Positions 32,674 through 43,732 of a stretch of DNA of 64,000 bases are shown here, in pieces (position 1 is the stretch's first letter; every line of letters begins with the position of its first letter). The notes beneath the pieces were generated by a model. That model saw only the letters and a list, made by a program, of their open reading frames with translations, did no database searches and was not told the DNA's origin. Source of the DNA: Setomelanomma holmii. Lineage: Eukaryota > Ascomycota > Dothideomycetes > Pleosporales > Phaeosphaeriaceae. The stretch lies in assembly GCA_010015745.1 (NCBI GenBank), contig ML978232.1, positions 98,843 to 162,842 of the forward strand. Reading direction: 5' to 3'. Made by a program: the position numbers and the translations under genes.

Positions 32674-34144
32674 ATGCGTTCAACACTGTTGCTGGTGGTT
32701 GGCTTTCTGGCGTCATGGGTTGCAGCTTCACCTACCCAGGCAGTCGAGGAGCGACAGAGTACGAGCCGCTATGTATTTGCGCATTTCATGGTTCGCGATT
32801 GTCAAAATGCTTGCCAGATTTTACTAACAATATCAGATGGGCATTGTGGGCAATCGTGTGAGCTCTGATGCCTACGATGCGGAATTTCAACTTGCAAAAG
32901 CAGCTGGCATCGACGCATTCGCATTAAACATGGGACCTGATGTTACGAACACCCAGCTAGGTTACGCCTACAACAGTGCCGAGCGTGTTGGGATCAAAGT
33001 GTTCATCTCTTTCGACTTCAATAGTGGCCTGTTCAGCACAAGTGATCCAGGTGCTGTAGCGGACAGAATCAAGGCGTTCAAGGACAAGCCGGCTCAACTA
33101 AAGGTCGACAACAAGCCTTTCGTCTCGACGTTCTCAGGTCCAGGCCTCGATGTTACCACGGTTGAAGCAGCTGCAGGAGCTGATATCCTCTTTCTCCCTA
33201 ATTGGTACATCGGCAACGACCAAACGAACACCGATGGGTTCTTCAACTGGATGGGCTGGCCATCTGACGGCAACAACAATCCTGGAACGACTGGTCCAGA
33301 TAATGACATCTGGGGCGATGCTGCCTACGACAAGTACACTGGATCGAAAGATCGCTACATGGCACCTGTTTCACCATGGTTCTCCACGCATTACGGCGAC
33401 TGGGTGAGCTACCAAAAGAATTGGGTCTTCCAAAGTAACAATCTATGGTTCACTCGATGGAACGAGATCCTCACGCTTGGTCCGCGCTTCATCGAGATTG
33501 TTACCTGGAACGACTATGGTGAGTCGGCTTATGTCGGACCGTTAGCAGGACAGCACGTTGATGATGGACACAGCAAGTGGGTCAACGACATGCCTCATGG
33601 TGGCTGGCTTGAAATGGCAAAGCCTTACATTGCCGCATACAAGGCTGGTTCAACCAGCCTCACCATCACGGATGAGAAGTTAGTCTACTGGTACCGCCCT
33701 ACACCAAAGAGGATTGCATGCAGTGGTGACACCCTGGGTAAGCCCAATGGTTGGGACCTCATGACCGACGAGGTCTTTGTCGTCGCTCTACTTAAGGCCG
33801 CGGGTACCGTTACTATCACCTCAGGCTAAACAACAAAGGACTTCGATGCACCCGCTGGCGCTACCCTTCTCAAGATGCCCATGGCCGTCGGCACGCAGAA
33901 ATTTAGTCTCAAGCATGGCTCGACCGAAGTCTTCTCTGCCACGTCTGAGCGCGACATCGTTGACACATGCCCATGTGGCATCTACAACTTCAACGCATAT
34001 GTCGGCACTGTACCTGCATCTGCTCCAGATGTGCTCGTCGACATTGTTGCGATCACTTCCAGTGTGCCCTCAGGCTATCAATGCGCAGCGACGCCATCGC
34101 TTCCCATTCGCGCTGCGGCTGCGCAGGTCACGGGAAGTACCTAG
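32674..34144 (+). pseudogene. GH71 alpha-1,3-glucanase (mutanase) with a late premature stop
   Basis: Exon 1 (32674-32790) encodes a signal peptide (MRSTLLLVVGFLASWVAASP) and RYVFAHFM. A 46-nt intron (donor GTTCGC, branch CTAAC, acceptor CAG) joins it to MGIVGNRVSSDAYDAEF. GH71 landmarks follow: AKAAGIDAFALNMGPD, FISFDFNSG, SPWFSTHYG, EIVTWNDYGESAYVG. The frame meets TAA at 33827-33829, after 369 residues. It then stays open for 104 more codons to 34142-34144 with family-like sequence (DFDAPAGATLLKMPMAVG, VDTCPCGIYNFNAYVGTVPA). Full length would be about 474 residues, typical for GH71. The family cleaves alpha-1,3-glucan of fungal walls. The truncated form keeps the catalytic domain but loses the C-terminal beta domain, so residual activity cannot be excluded. 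Confidence 0.85.
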
Positions 34145-35679
34145 TCGCAAGGCCGCGTCAGAAAAAGACGCTAATACCAATGGGATTGCGGCACCACCTG
34201 TGGTGTGGTCAGGCGCCTCTCCATAAAGCGCCTAATGTGTGGGTAATCTCATAATCGGTGGGAGAGGATTTCCTTTAAGAACGGTGCGTCGCATATATTC
34301 AAGATTATATCGCCAGGATCATTTGGCGGAGGCTGGTCCCATCTCCAGACTACGGATGAACATCAGCATTGGCTCATTGAATCCGTTATGTTCCCGTGAC
34401 CTTTTTGGTGTATGCACAGACCTTGCCTTCCCTTACTCGGGTCACCCTCCCTTCCTTCCTCTAACATACCTACCACAACACTTTATCCGCCTTCATGTTC
34501 TTGATCACGTTCCCAAGAATGGATTCTTGACGTCACCAGCCTCGACACACTGCAGCTCTTCTGGGGTTAGAGTCGTAAATCGGTCCGCCTACGTGACTGG
34601 GGCGAAGTTGACCCCCGAAATCCAAGCAGACCACGCGCCGATATTATGAGCCCGGCTTCCTCCAATTGGGTTGCAGACGGTCTTTGAAAGGTGAAGCGCT
34701 TCGTGCTTTGCGCAGCGGATGCCCAAAGAATTTCCATGCTCTTTACGTGTCCTAGCAGAGTACGCGCAACGAACGAACTTCCCGTACACGGATCCTTGGT
34801 CACCCAGCCGACCTACCTTGGGAATGATCCAGGCACGTCATTGGTGTCCAATATCGCAATCCGTATCTATGAGTGAGCGAGCCATCATACCAGGCATTCG
34901 GAGCATTATAAACAGTTCCATTATCGGTAGGACTGAAGAGTATGACCGCCCCTTGTAAAAGAAATGCGACACATTCTTCTAGGGACGCGAAACATTATGG
35001 AGAAGTCTTGACGATCTGCGGTGTCAGGAAATGAAGGTGACGAAAGCTTTGGTGGAGTTCTTCAAGCGAACCAATCGCAGATCCATTGACGCCACGTCGT
35101 AAAAAGGTCCGACTCCGCGGTCAGTTACCTGCGACCTTATCGCGACCACGACTCATCCATTGTACTTTACTTCCACAACTGTACAAAAGCGCAGTGCAAG
35201 AGTGTGACAAGTTGAGAGACTCGCGTCACATAGCCCTGCTATCGCGGTGTGAACTCCAATGATATCGAGGCGAGTGGAAACTGGGACGTGCCGTGCGGGA
35301 GCGATGATCAGCCCTGCACGTTTTCGCATTAGGTCGGGCTCGCGCAGGATTTATGCCTCCTGAAAAGCCAATCACAGGAGAGTCCCCTAACCATACGGGC
35401 TTTCTGCGGCGCCTTTTTTCTCGTGATCTGGGGTATCAACAATTGCGGCAGGAATCTGTATCTTTCGACGCAGAAGTTGCGGCGCAGTACTTATTATCGT
35501 AGGAAGGCTTCACCCGAAGTCCGAAGATCGTGTTTCGACAAGCAAAACCTACCGCGCTGCTCTAAAGTATTGGATCGTAGCGATCTTGGGGATCCTACTA
35601 AGCGCATCAACCAACCAAAGACTGTTATTTAGGGTGGCCCAATCCACAACTGTAGAGGATCGGAAGCGACATTAAAGCC
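34145..35679. other. Gene-poor stretch, no gene seen
   Basis: About 1.5 kb with only short chance frames on both strands. Composition is more AT-rich and irregular than the coding regions. No inverted repeats, transposon ends or RNA genes are recognised. Confidence 0.45.
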
Positions 35680-36563
35680 ATGCCCGGCTTACTCTGCGTC
35701 TGGGCTAACCTGCCGGACGATGCCATAACATGGTATGAGGATGAATGGCTACCAGACATGCGCGAGCAAAACTCCATACATACGCTGCACTCTCAGTATA
35801 CTACCAATGGCTTCGAAGGAGAGCCGATTGGGCAGCTGGACTCGCCTTGGCCTTGGTGTGCCGTGTACGATGTCCCAGATGTTCGCAAGGCTACGGAGGC
35901 CTGCTACAATAATCGGAATTTTCCGCCAGAAGAGATGCTCGCGGGTCCGCTCAAGACCGCGCGCTTCGACACGAAGACCTACAAGGAGCTAAGGAGATGG
36001 CAGAATGGAGGTTGGAATGGAGGTAAGTGGTTTGATGGTCATGGTTCAACCAGCGCTAACCACCAAATAGATCCAACCCAGATTGGCAGCGTAACCTTGA
36101 TGGAATGGCGTGCATTGAAAGACAAGGAGCAAGAAATTCTGCATTGGTATACGACCTATCTAGCGCCTCAAGTTTCTTCTTCTGATCAGGTCCTCCGTTT
36201 CCGGTTATTTGAACTCGACAATGCAACCGTGCTCGAAGGCACAGAACACTCGACCACAGAGAAAGATGCTTTGCACACATACTTCACGGCCGTGGAGTTT
36301 GATACGGAAGATTGGCCTTGGGAATACGTTATTGCGCTGGCTGAGAACGAGAAGTGGAGGGAGTATTTTGAGGGACAGAAGGAAGTTGTAAGTCGAGTCT
36401 CACCGCCTGTTTGACAGGTCAGCTTACAAATGAACAGATTTGGCAAATCAGCCATTATTTGGTAAAGAAGTGCTATACGGAAGCCGGAGTTTTCGACATC
36501 GACAAGGATGTGAGTAGCGATGAATCACCTCCTGGATCATCTGCAGGACCTTCCTCTGGATGA
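35680..36563 (+). CDS. Uncharacterised protein, possible dimeric alpha-beta barrel (EthD-like)
   Basis: Three exons (35680-36022, 36071-36387, 36438-36563) with GTAAGT donors give 786 nt, or 261 residues. The start MPGLLCVWANLPDDAITWYE and the pattern of WY-D-E-LP near residue 20 resemble fungal EthD-like ferredoxin-fold proteins. A second such half may begin near SVTLMEWRALKDKEQEILHWYTTYL, suggesting two fused repeats; this is an inference from pattern only. Aromatic-rich strands such as WPWCAVYDVPD and DWPWEYVIALAE recur in the two halves. The C-terminus is Ser/Pro-rich. There is no signal peptide. No catalytic function is assigned. Confidence 0.75.
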
Positions 36564-36924
36564 ATCGAATTGAATCACCGCATTTTATTCAAGATCAGCA
36601 AGGTAGCAGGGAGTTTTTTGATTGCCAATCTATATTGGACATGGTCAGATACCCGTGGATGTTTTCGATACTCCTTCTTCAGGAACTAGGCAATTGTCAC
36701 TATCATCAAGCTCGATTAGTCCCTATGCGGCCAACATCCATTTGAAAACCTGTGGTGCTCGTGGATAATTACCTACCTGGAATTGATATCTTCTACTTAG
36801 AATTCACGAGCAACTGAGGAAGGAGTTTGAATGTCAACAAGGCACATTACCTACATGATGTCCCGCTCTTGCGTATAGCGCTGACTCTTAAGACTTTTCA
36901 TTATCGATGCGATTGCGGCTCGAA
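36564..36924. other. Convergent spacer, no gene seen
   Basis: Between a plus-strand gene ending at 36563 and a minus-strand gene ending at 36925. No feature is recognised. Confidence 0.5.
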
Positions 36925-38219
36925 TTATGAGTGATACGTCGCGTCTTCGGAGCCACGCTTCCCCTTCTTTCCCGTCTTTAACTGGCCGCGGTCTTCCTCC
37001 CATGCTTCAAGCATGACTTCTGTCATCCGCAGGAATTCGCCTTCCGGCATGCCCAGGGCTTCCACAAGCTCATTGCAAAATTCCAGCGACTTTTGTACAT
37101 TTGCGCTGAACTTACCCCTTGGAGTACCCAAATCTAGCTGGTAGTACACCATGGTAGGTTCGGGATCGCGTCTATCGTATGTCCCATTCTGCAGCTGGAA
37201 ACCATTACGGTTCCGCAGTCGTCGCAAAAAATAGGCTTGTTCGGCTTGTGCAAGCCAATCTCCGTATGGGATGAACTCCAAGCAAATCTGACGCTCTCGA
37301 AGGTCGAAAAAGATACGTGCTGTCTCGACGACCCGCCGGCCGCTGCCATCTTCCATGGCGAATGCGTTCATATTTTCAGCTGGCTTCTTGTCCCATATCT
37401 GCCGCATCCATACGCATCGACGGCTCGGAAGTTTATCAATGTAGCTGTCGGACGGCCATGCCAGCTTTTCGATGCCACCGGCGATGCCATCAGTAATTGG
37501 CATGAAGAGATCGTTATACGTGAATTTGCCCTTGGGCGCGGGATGATCCAGGACGTTATATGCCTCATTCTCGGGCATACCATACCAGACGAGAATCCGC
37601 GCATCCGGTGGTTCAGGAGGCGTGAAGTATGCGAACTGGAACCCACACGTTCCTCCAGCCGCGATGCCACCGAGTGGGACTTTAATCGCGTATCCATGGG
37701 CGACGGGATCCAAGACGATGCAGAAATCTGGCAGACGGAGCATCGCGACGCAGTGATATTCGCGCGAGCTCTTAGCCTTCTGCTTGAAATTGTCTGTCGC
37801 AAGCTCCACATGAGCAGCGTATCCGCCGAGCCCATTCTTTCGTAAGTGGTGCTTGAAGTAGCGTATGCAATCGTTAGCCATGAAGAGGCAGTTTCCGTAG
37901 GTATACTTTTGGATCAGGGTTTGGTCGATGCTACCATCGGCACCATTTGCACCGTTCCTAAGTTAGTCTTGATATGGCGGAATACTTCCCACGTGTGGAA
38001 GTTGGAGTAACATGGCCGCCGTTTGACTCGCACATGAAAGGCCACGCTGTTGGCAATCTTAATCACGCGATCTTCCTTCTTCTTTATATGATCGAGTTCA
38101 CGGAGTCGATCTTGGGGCTTGTATATTTGTGTTGTGAGCTGCTCCAGAGCCTCCCGTGGGACCTTCAACTCTCGGACCATCGTCTCAACATGCTTCTTGT
38201 GTTGGGATGCACTCGCCAT
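36925..38219 (-). CDS. Uncharacterised gene, exon junction unresolved
   Basis: Minus strand. A first segment starts at 38219 (MASASQHKKHVETMVRELKV) and runs to about 37950. A second open frame runs from about 37960 to 36925, containing NGANGADGSIDQTLIQKYTY, MANDCIRYFKHHLRKNGLGG and a long globular domain ending in a basic tail (KTGKKGKRGSEDATYHS). The two are in different phases. The junction contains CTAACTTAG, a good branch-plus-acceptor, but the only donor giving the right phase would make a 35-nt intron, shorter than any other in this window. So it is either one gene with a missed intron or a frameshifted gene. No domain is recognised; the second segment alone is 318 codons from an internal ATG. 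Confidence 0.55.
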
Positions 38220-38998
38220 TTTTGCAAGCGTGAAGGTTTGGTTGAAGATGCAGAGTTGATGGGAATTGCTCTGAGTTCAGATGGAGGTTTCGAGCATGCA
38301 TCTTATGGGTGGGAGAAGCTCTGCGTTTCAGATTCCACGAAGTGAAAGTGGTCGACATCGTGATGACACAAGGGGCAGCATCGTGAATGCACGAGGTCAA
38401 GCGTTCTCCAACGGCAAGCCGCACCCCAAGGTACGACCAGGCTCCAGCTTCACTGCGACACTTGGGGGTCGGTCACATCCCGAAGAATCTTGCGCGATAC
38501 CAGAATCTCTAGCTTCGCGGAGGCTCGAGGTTCGAGTACTCCAAGATGCTGGATCCGGATACCATCTGGGACGAGTACAACGTTAGTCTCATCCCCATAT
38601 TTCCAAGGCTCAGTGTTGCGTCAATCTCAAGAATGGAAGTATATACAGTCGATGACTGTGTGTGTATACATCATGCGACAAGTTGGCTTCAGCGAGGCCA
38701 GCGGATCGACCATGGCTCAGCGAAGTCGCAACTTGGAATTGAGCCGGGCGCCAGACAAAGGCGAGAACCAACAAATTGAGGCACGACATCCTCTTATGTA
38801 GCTGCCGAGCGTACGTTTGCCAATCTGTTCATCCAAGGGTAGCAAACCGACGTCAGGCAGCTAACAGATGCTCGTTCAAGGATTCGTTTTCTTGTTGCCA
38901 TGGAAAGTGTCATTGTGCTCTTATCCTTCAATGGCAAGTATTGAAAGGAAGGTTTGCTTTCATCTCATAGTCGTTGTAACGCAAGCTGCTTTCTGCCT
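38220..38998. other. Intergenic, no gene seen
   Basis: Short overlapping frames only. No feature is recognised. Confidence 0.45.
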
Positions 38999-40618
38999 TC
39001 AGACTAGACGAACCCGCATCATAGTTTGACACCACACCCGCACAACATACAGCTTATCCGCGTCCGTAGCCGCTTCGTACTCGGCCTCGCCGAGTTTTCG
39101 AACAAGATCGACGGGACATACTTCACCGTGTGGGATCTTGATCCTCCGGATCGATTCGTACACTCCGACGGATGTGTATCCTACCAGTCCACACGCACCT
39201 ATCACACGTTGATCAGAAAATGTTGGTGATCCCAGGAAGATACACGTACCTGCAACAGGCTTACACACTGCGTTTCCCAAGCCCTTCCCTATGCCAATCG
39301 CAAATCCCACCATGCCATTCTTCTGTGCGCCTTGTGCTGGCTTCGCAATCATATCCAGCAAACCATCGCTAAGTCCATACCCGAAACTCTACATGCAGTC
39401 AATCACCGTCCATACAGTGTGTTTTCATTTGATCGCGCTGAGAGAACTTACCTTAGCACTGACAACACACCCACTTCTAAATCCTGTAACATTCTCATAC
39501 TCCCTGACCTCCTCACCCCACGCCTTGGGCAAATTATGAAACCCCCTCGTCATCCCATTCATCGTCAACACCGGCGTCTTCAAACTCGCCGTTAAAATCC
39601 GTCCCAGCCCTTTACCACTCTCCACAACTACTCTAGCAGCCGGGTGCGGTGCGCGCTTGAGTTTGCCCGCGGTAACGGGCTGCGTGATGTCGTCGCGGTG
39701 CGTGCGTTGCGAGTCTTCGAAACGTGTGAGCATTGGGGTGGCTTGGCGACCGAGTTCGACGGGGCCGGCGACGAGACCGAGGGAGATCTCGCCGATGGTA
39801 TCATAGATACCTAGGAGGAGGCCGGAAAGCGGATCGGTGGGGTCGCGGCGGGTAGATGGGTGTTGGGACATTCTTGGTGGGAGTCAGCCGTGGGTTGGAA
39901 GACGAGTGAGTGAATAATGGGCCTGGAAATGTATATGTGTGTTGCAAGACAGGTCACTTACAGTTCCAAGTCTTTAGCCCCTATCAAGCCTTCTTTGCTC
40001 AAGACGGCGGCGGCGAGAGGTGATAGAGCCATCTTCTTGCCCTTCACGAGCCATATTGCTGGTCTGTCATGCAGGATACTGCATGCTCGTGCACCCACAA
40101 GCGCAGCTGTGACCGTAGGTTCAGTCAGGTAGTGCATCAGTTGCGGAGTAGGTCCCGTCGGTGCAACAAAAGCCGTATGTTCTCGTGCGCGCTGTTGCAG
40201 CACGTGTAATGGCGTCGATGGGCGTTGAGATGAATGTACGCTTGTTGGTCGTGGTGAGGTCGGCACAAGAGTTTCGTGCTCAAAAGAAGATACCGAATTT
40301 CGTGAAGGGTTTGGGCTTATGATTTTCTCATCTCGAGTTGCTTCTGCATCTACCATCACTTCGCCATCGGCTACGGATTGCATGTATGCTGGGGGTGTGA
40401 TGGTGTAGAGGTCGGCATTGCTCATGACCTCTGCATTGTGAACAGATCTATCATCGACTGCTGTTCTTCACGTCAGTACGTAGCCAGGAATTAATCAAGA
40501 CTTTTTACTTACCATCATCATGAATCGATCTGATACTTCCAGCATTCTGATTCGCGCTTCCAAGATGCGTTGTCGCCTTACCAACAACAGTTCCGACTGG
40601 CGTAGTTGTTGCGGTCAT
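38999..40618 (-). CDS. GT28-associated C-terminal-domain protein lacking the glycosyltransferase
   Basis: Five exons on the minus strand (40618-40513, 40457-39962, 39872-39452, 39388-39250, 39198-38999) join to 1362 nt, or 453 residues. The segment RPAIWLVKGKKMALSPLAAAVLSKEGLI, followed by DPLSGLLLGIYDTIGEISLGLV, RGFHNLPKAWGEEVREYENV and GFAIGIGKGLGNAV...ACGLVGYTSVGVYESI, matches the tail that follows the GT28/UDP-glucosyltransferase domain in fungal sterol-glucosyltransferase-like proteins. Here the first about 120 residues are Ser/Thr-rich and no nucleotide-sugar-binding domain is present upstream. The tail would therefore stand alone. Gly-rich amphipathic repeats suggest membrane association. 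Role unknown. All exon phases fit, so the gene looks intact. Confidence 0.8.
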
Positions 40619-41150
40619 TCTGAATTATTCCGGTACCAAGACTCCAGGCTCCGCAAGGAACGTTCACGTCCATGTCAGACAGTCGCTTATGTATCTCTGC
40701 CTCGGCATCTCCATGTCAGCCTTGGCCAAAACAGACGCGTGTCGTTGTATGTAACGAGTTACGCTAGGCGTTGTAAAGGAGGCGCAGCAGTCCGCCTGAA
40801 CTTCTGATTGGTCGACATCTCGCAACCACGGCTGTGCCTGGCACTGTGGATCTATGTAGACTTTGACGATATGCACACGCGACGCGGGGCTCGCAAGGTG
40901 TGCCTAATGGGGGAGAAGGCTGGAAAATATGTACATGATGTTTTATTTGAGCATGAGACTAGTGTTCGACCATCAGCGCCTCAAGCTATGGAATTACATT
41001 CTGATAAATCAACGTCTATAGACGGATGTTTGTGTCGTCACTGATGTAGAAGCCCGACAGTGATGCTGCTAAAATCAGGCCGAGGTCTGAGGAGTATGCT
41101 CCAGCCTGAAGGCACTCGCTGAACCAGAATATTGCGCCATTTATAACCTA
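40619..41150. other. Intergenic, no gene seen
   Basis: Lies between the GT28-tail gene and the Fot1-like element. The TA dinucleotide at 41149-41150 is the left target-site copy of that element. Confidence 0.5.
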
Positions 41151-42991
41151 CTTCACAAGCGAGTCGCCCACCTTGCCACGCCCCCACCAAAACCTATCAC
41201 CATCTACAGTAGCAACGCGATGTCTTAACAACACAACCAGTTACTCCCTCTAAAAGAGACTCGAATACAGCTTGCGCTTAAGGCTATTAAACAAGACGCA
41301 AATCTCTCTAAACAACGCGCTGCTAAGATCTATAACGTTCCTCAGAAGACGCTTGCTGACTGACGCGCTGGAAAGCAGTCTCGACGCGATTGCACGCCCA
41401 ATAACCGAAGGCTGAGTCCAGTAGAGGAGGACGTGATTGTTCAGGAGATACTTAGTCTTGCTGGGCGAGGATTTCCGCCCAGGCTTGGCGCTGTGAAGGA
41501 TATGGCCGATCAACTGCTCAAGGAGCGCGGCCAGCGGCCGGTGGGCGTTCACTGGGCCAACAACTTCATCGAACATCGCCCTGAGCTCAGAGTCAGTTTC
41601 AATCGCAAGTACGATCACAAGAGAGCTCTCTGCGAAGATCCTGAGGCTGTACAAGGCTGGTTCCGACTTGTACAGAATACAAAGGCTAAGTACGGCATCC
41701 TTGATGAAGACTCATACAACTTTGACGAGTCTGGCTTCATATGGGCATGATATCAGCCGAAGCAGTTGTTACAGGCTCTGAGCGTCGAGGACGGCCGAAG
41801 ACGGTACAGCAGGGTAGTTGAGAGTGGACTACCGTCATCTAAGGCATCAACGCGACTGGGTGGGCGATCCCACCCTTTGTCATCTTCCAGGGCAAGAACC
41901 ACCTCTCTGCCTGGTACAAGGAGGAGAGCCTGCCTTCAGACTGGGTTATTGCAGTCTCTGAGAACGACTGGACAACAAATACGCTCAGTCTAGAGTGGTT
42001 GAAGCACTTTGACGCTCATACAAAAAAACGTACTGTGGGCACAGTACGTTTGCTCTTTATTGACGGCCACGAGAGCCACAACTCGCTCGACTTCCAGCAG
42101 TACTGCAAGGACAACAACATAATTACTCTCTGCATGCCTCCTCACTCATCGCACCTCTTGCAGCCTCTTGATGTGGGTTGTTTCTCTCTATTGAAGAGGG
42201 CGTACGGGCACCAAGCCAAGAACTTGATGCGCAATGGGATCAACCACATCACCAAACTTGAGTTCTTGCTCTGCTTTATTACTGCTTCCAAGGAGTCTAT
42301 TACCAAAAGCAATATCCAGGGAAGCTTTCAAGGCGCTGGCTTAGTTCCACTTGACCTAGAGGCGGAGAGATCGAAGATGGACGTCCGCCTTTGTACGCCC
42401 ACACTACCTACCGCTAAAGACAGTCCCTGGTACTCGCAAACACCAAGCAATACCCTAGAGTTTGGGTCGCAATCAAAGCTAATTCAAGAGAGAATTCTAA
42501 GGCATATAGACAGCTCACCTACCTTAATAGTTGATGCAGTTGAAAAGTTCCACAAAGGCGCAGCGATGATGGCGCATTCTATAGTGCTAATGGCTAAGCG
42601 CAACACAGAGCTTGAAGCCGCCAACAAGGCCGCCTCATGCTGTAAAGCACGCAAGAGAAAGCGTATACAGGCAGAAGGAGCTCTTACAGCTAAAGAGGGC
42701 GTGCGCTTAACTACCTTGAAGAAGTTTGCAGCGCGTAGTAATAGGAAGAAGGCAAAGAAGAGCGCACGCACTGAAGGCAGTGAGCTAACTCAAAGGCGCT
42801 GTGGACGCTGCGGTGAGGCCGGGCACAACTTGCGCACATGTAAACAAGAAGCAGAATTAGTCTCTGATTAATGTAGAGTACCGTACAGTACCGTACAGGA
42901 CCGTCTTCTACTGTTGAGGTGCGATTTCTACTGTGGGTGACGATAGGTTTTGGTGGGGGCTTGGCAAGGTGGGCGACTCGCTTGTGAAGTA
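41149..42991 (+). mobile_element. Fot1/pogo-like Tc1-mariner DNA transposon, complete, 1839 bp
   Basis: The element spans 41151-42989 and is flanked by TA at 41149-41150 and 42990-42991, the usual target duplication of the superfamily. The termini are inverted repeats of about 50 bp: left CTTCACAAGCGAGTCGCCCA, with the reverse complement at 42970-42989. They have one mismatch in the first 48 bp and then diverge. It encloses one plus-strand transposase gene, described separately. Length and structure match fungal Fot1/Pot2-type elements. Confidence 0.93.
41220..42871 (+). pseudogene. Fot1/pogo-family transposase, inactivated
   Basis: Starts ATG at 41220 with TAA as codon 3 (41226-41228; CAA to TAA would explain it). 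The N-terminus has a helix-turn-helix of Psq type (AIKQDANLSKQRAAKIYNVP) and a Tc5/CENP-B-like second domain (VIVQEILSLAGRGFPPRL). The DDE/D domain shows YNFDESGF, FIDGHESHNS and LQPLDVG, carrying the three acidic residues. A CCHC zinc knuckle (CGRCGEAGHNLRTC) closes the protein. Lesions: TAA at codon 3, TGA at 41361-41363, a 1-nt loss near 41740, and TGA and TAA near 41815 and 41832. The stops fit CAA or CGA with C changed to T. From 41999 to the end the frame is open (290 codons). Confidence 0.92.
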
Positions 42992-43732
42992 CGTTATTGA
43001 ATTTCGTCAAAAGACCCGAAGTGAAGACATTGTGCAGAGAATCGGCGAAATGCGCCTGCTTTTGTCGGAGAGAGCAGCTACAAGTTTCTCGTACAATCAC
43101 CATGCCAGCCCATCTGATGCTCATCGTGAGGGTATGTTCCTCGAGTCTTCGAAGCTACTTACACCGAGTATGGTCGCTGCTCGACTCCACGCTGCCTTTG
43201 TGTGTTTGTTGATAATGCTCGATGCTCCTGTTCGCTAATCTTCCCTCCACTATCGGCGGTCTCTATCGACCACTTGCGCTTCGGGCCATAGGACTAGTCG
43301 TCACTCGAGGTCGTGATAATGTGGCACCTCCTGACAGCGCCACATCAGTGCAAACGGTCTTTGCCCGACGGTCGAAGGAATCGATTGCGCGACCTGGTAG
43401 AATCACAAAGGTGACGTAGATGCTTGTCTCGCTGTGAGAGGTGCGACGTCTCCAAAACACGCCTTCTGCGCAAAAGGAGGTGAAAGCGATTCGTCACCTC
43501 AGTAGAGCCTGTCACCTGCCGAGTGATCACTGAGCTATATCAGGGCTTGGTACCTCCTCATCCAAGCACTTCCACACCACAGCTACATCGATACCTGATT
43601 CAATTGCAACCTCAACCTCAACCTCAACCTCAACGTATTATCACCGAGCAAGCTAACAAGCAAGCCCAACCAAGTCGCCAGATTTCACACACTCCTATCG
43701 TCCTCCACCGAGCCCATCAACACACAGTCACC
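42992..43732. other. Intergenic with a CAACCT microsatellite
   Basis: No gene is seen in 42992-43600. At 43607-43634 the unit CAACCT is repeated almost five times, inside what is probably the leader of the small secreted protein gene that follows. Confidence 0.55.

Noticed and set aside
34239..34958. Overlapping frames of 60-136 codons after the GH71 gene
   Set aside because: Present on both strands with no motif; treated as chance.
43607..43634. CAACCT repeats as telomere-like sequence or a CRISPR-like array
   Set aside because: Unit differs from TTAGGG, is only about 28 bp long, has no spacers, and lies in a probable leader; a simple microsatellite.
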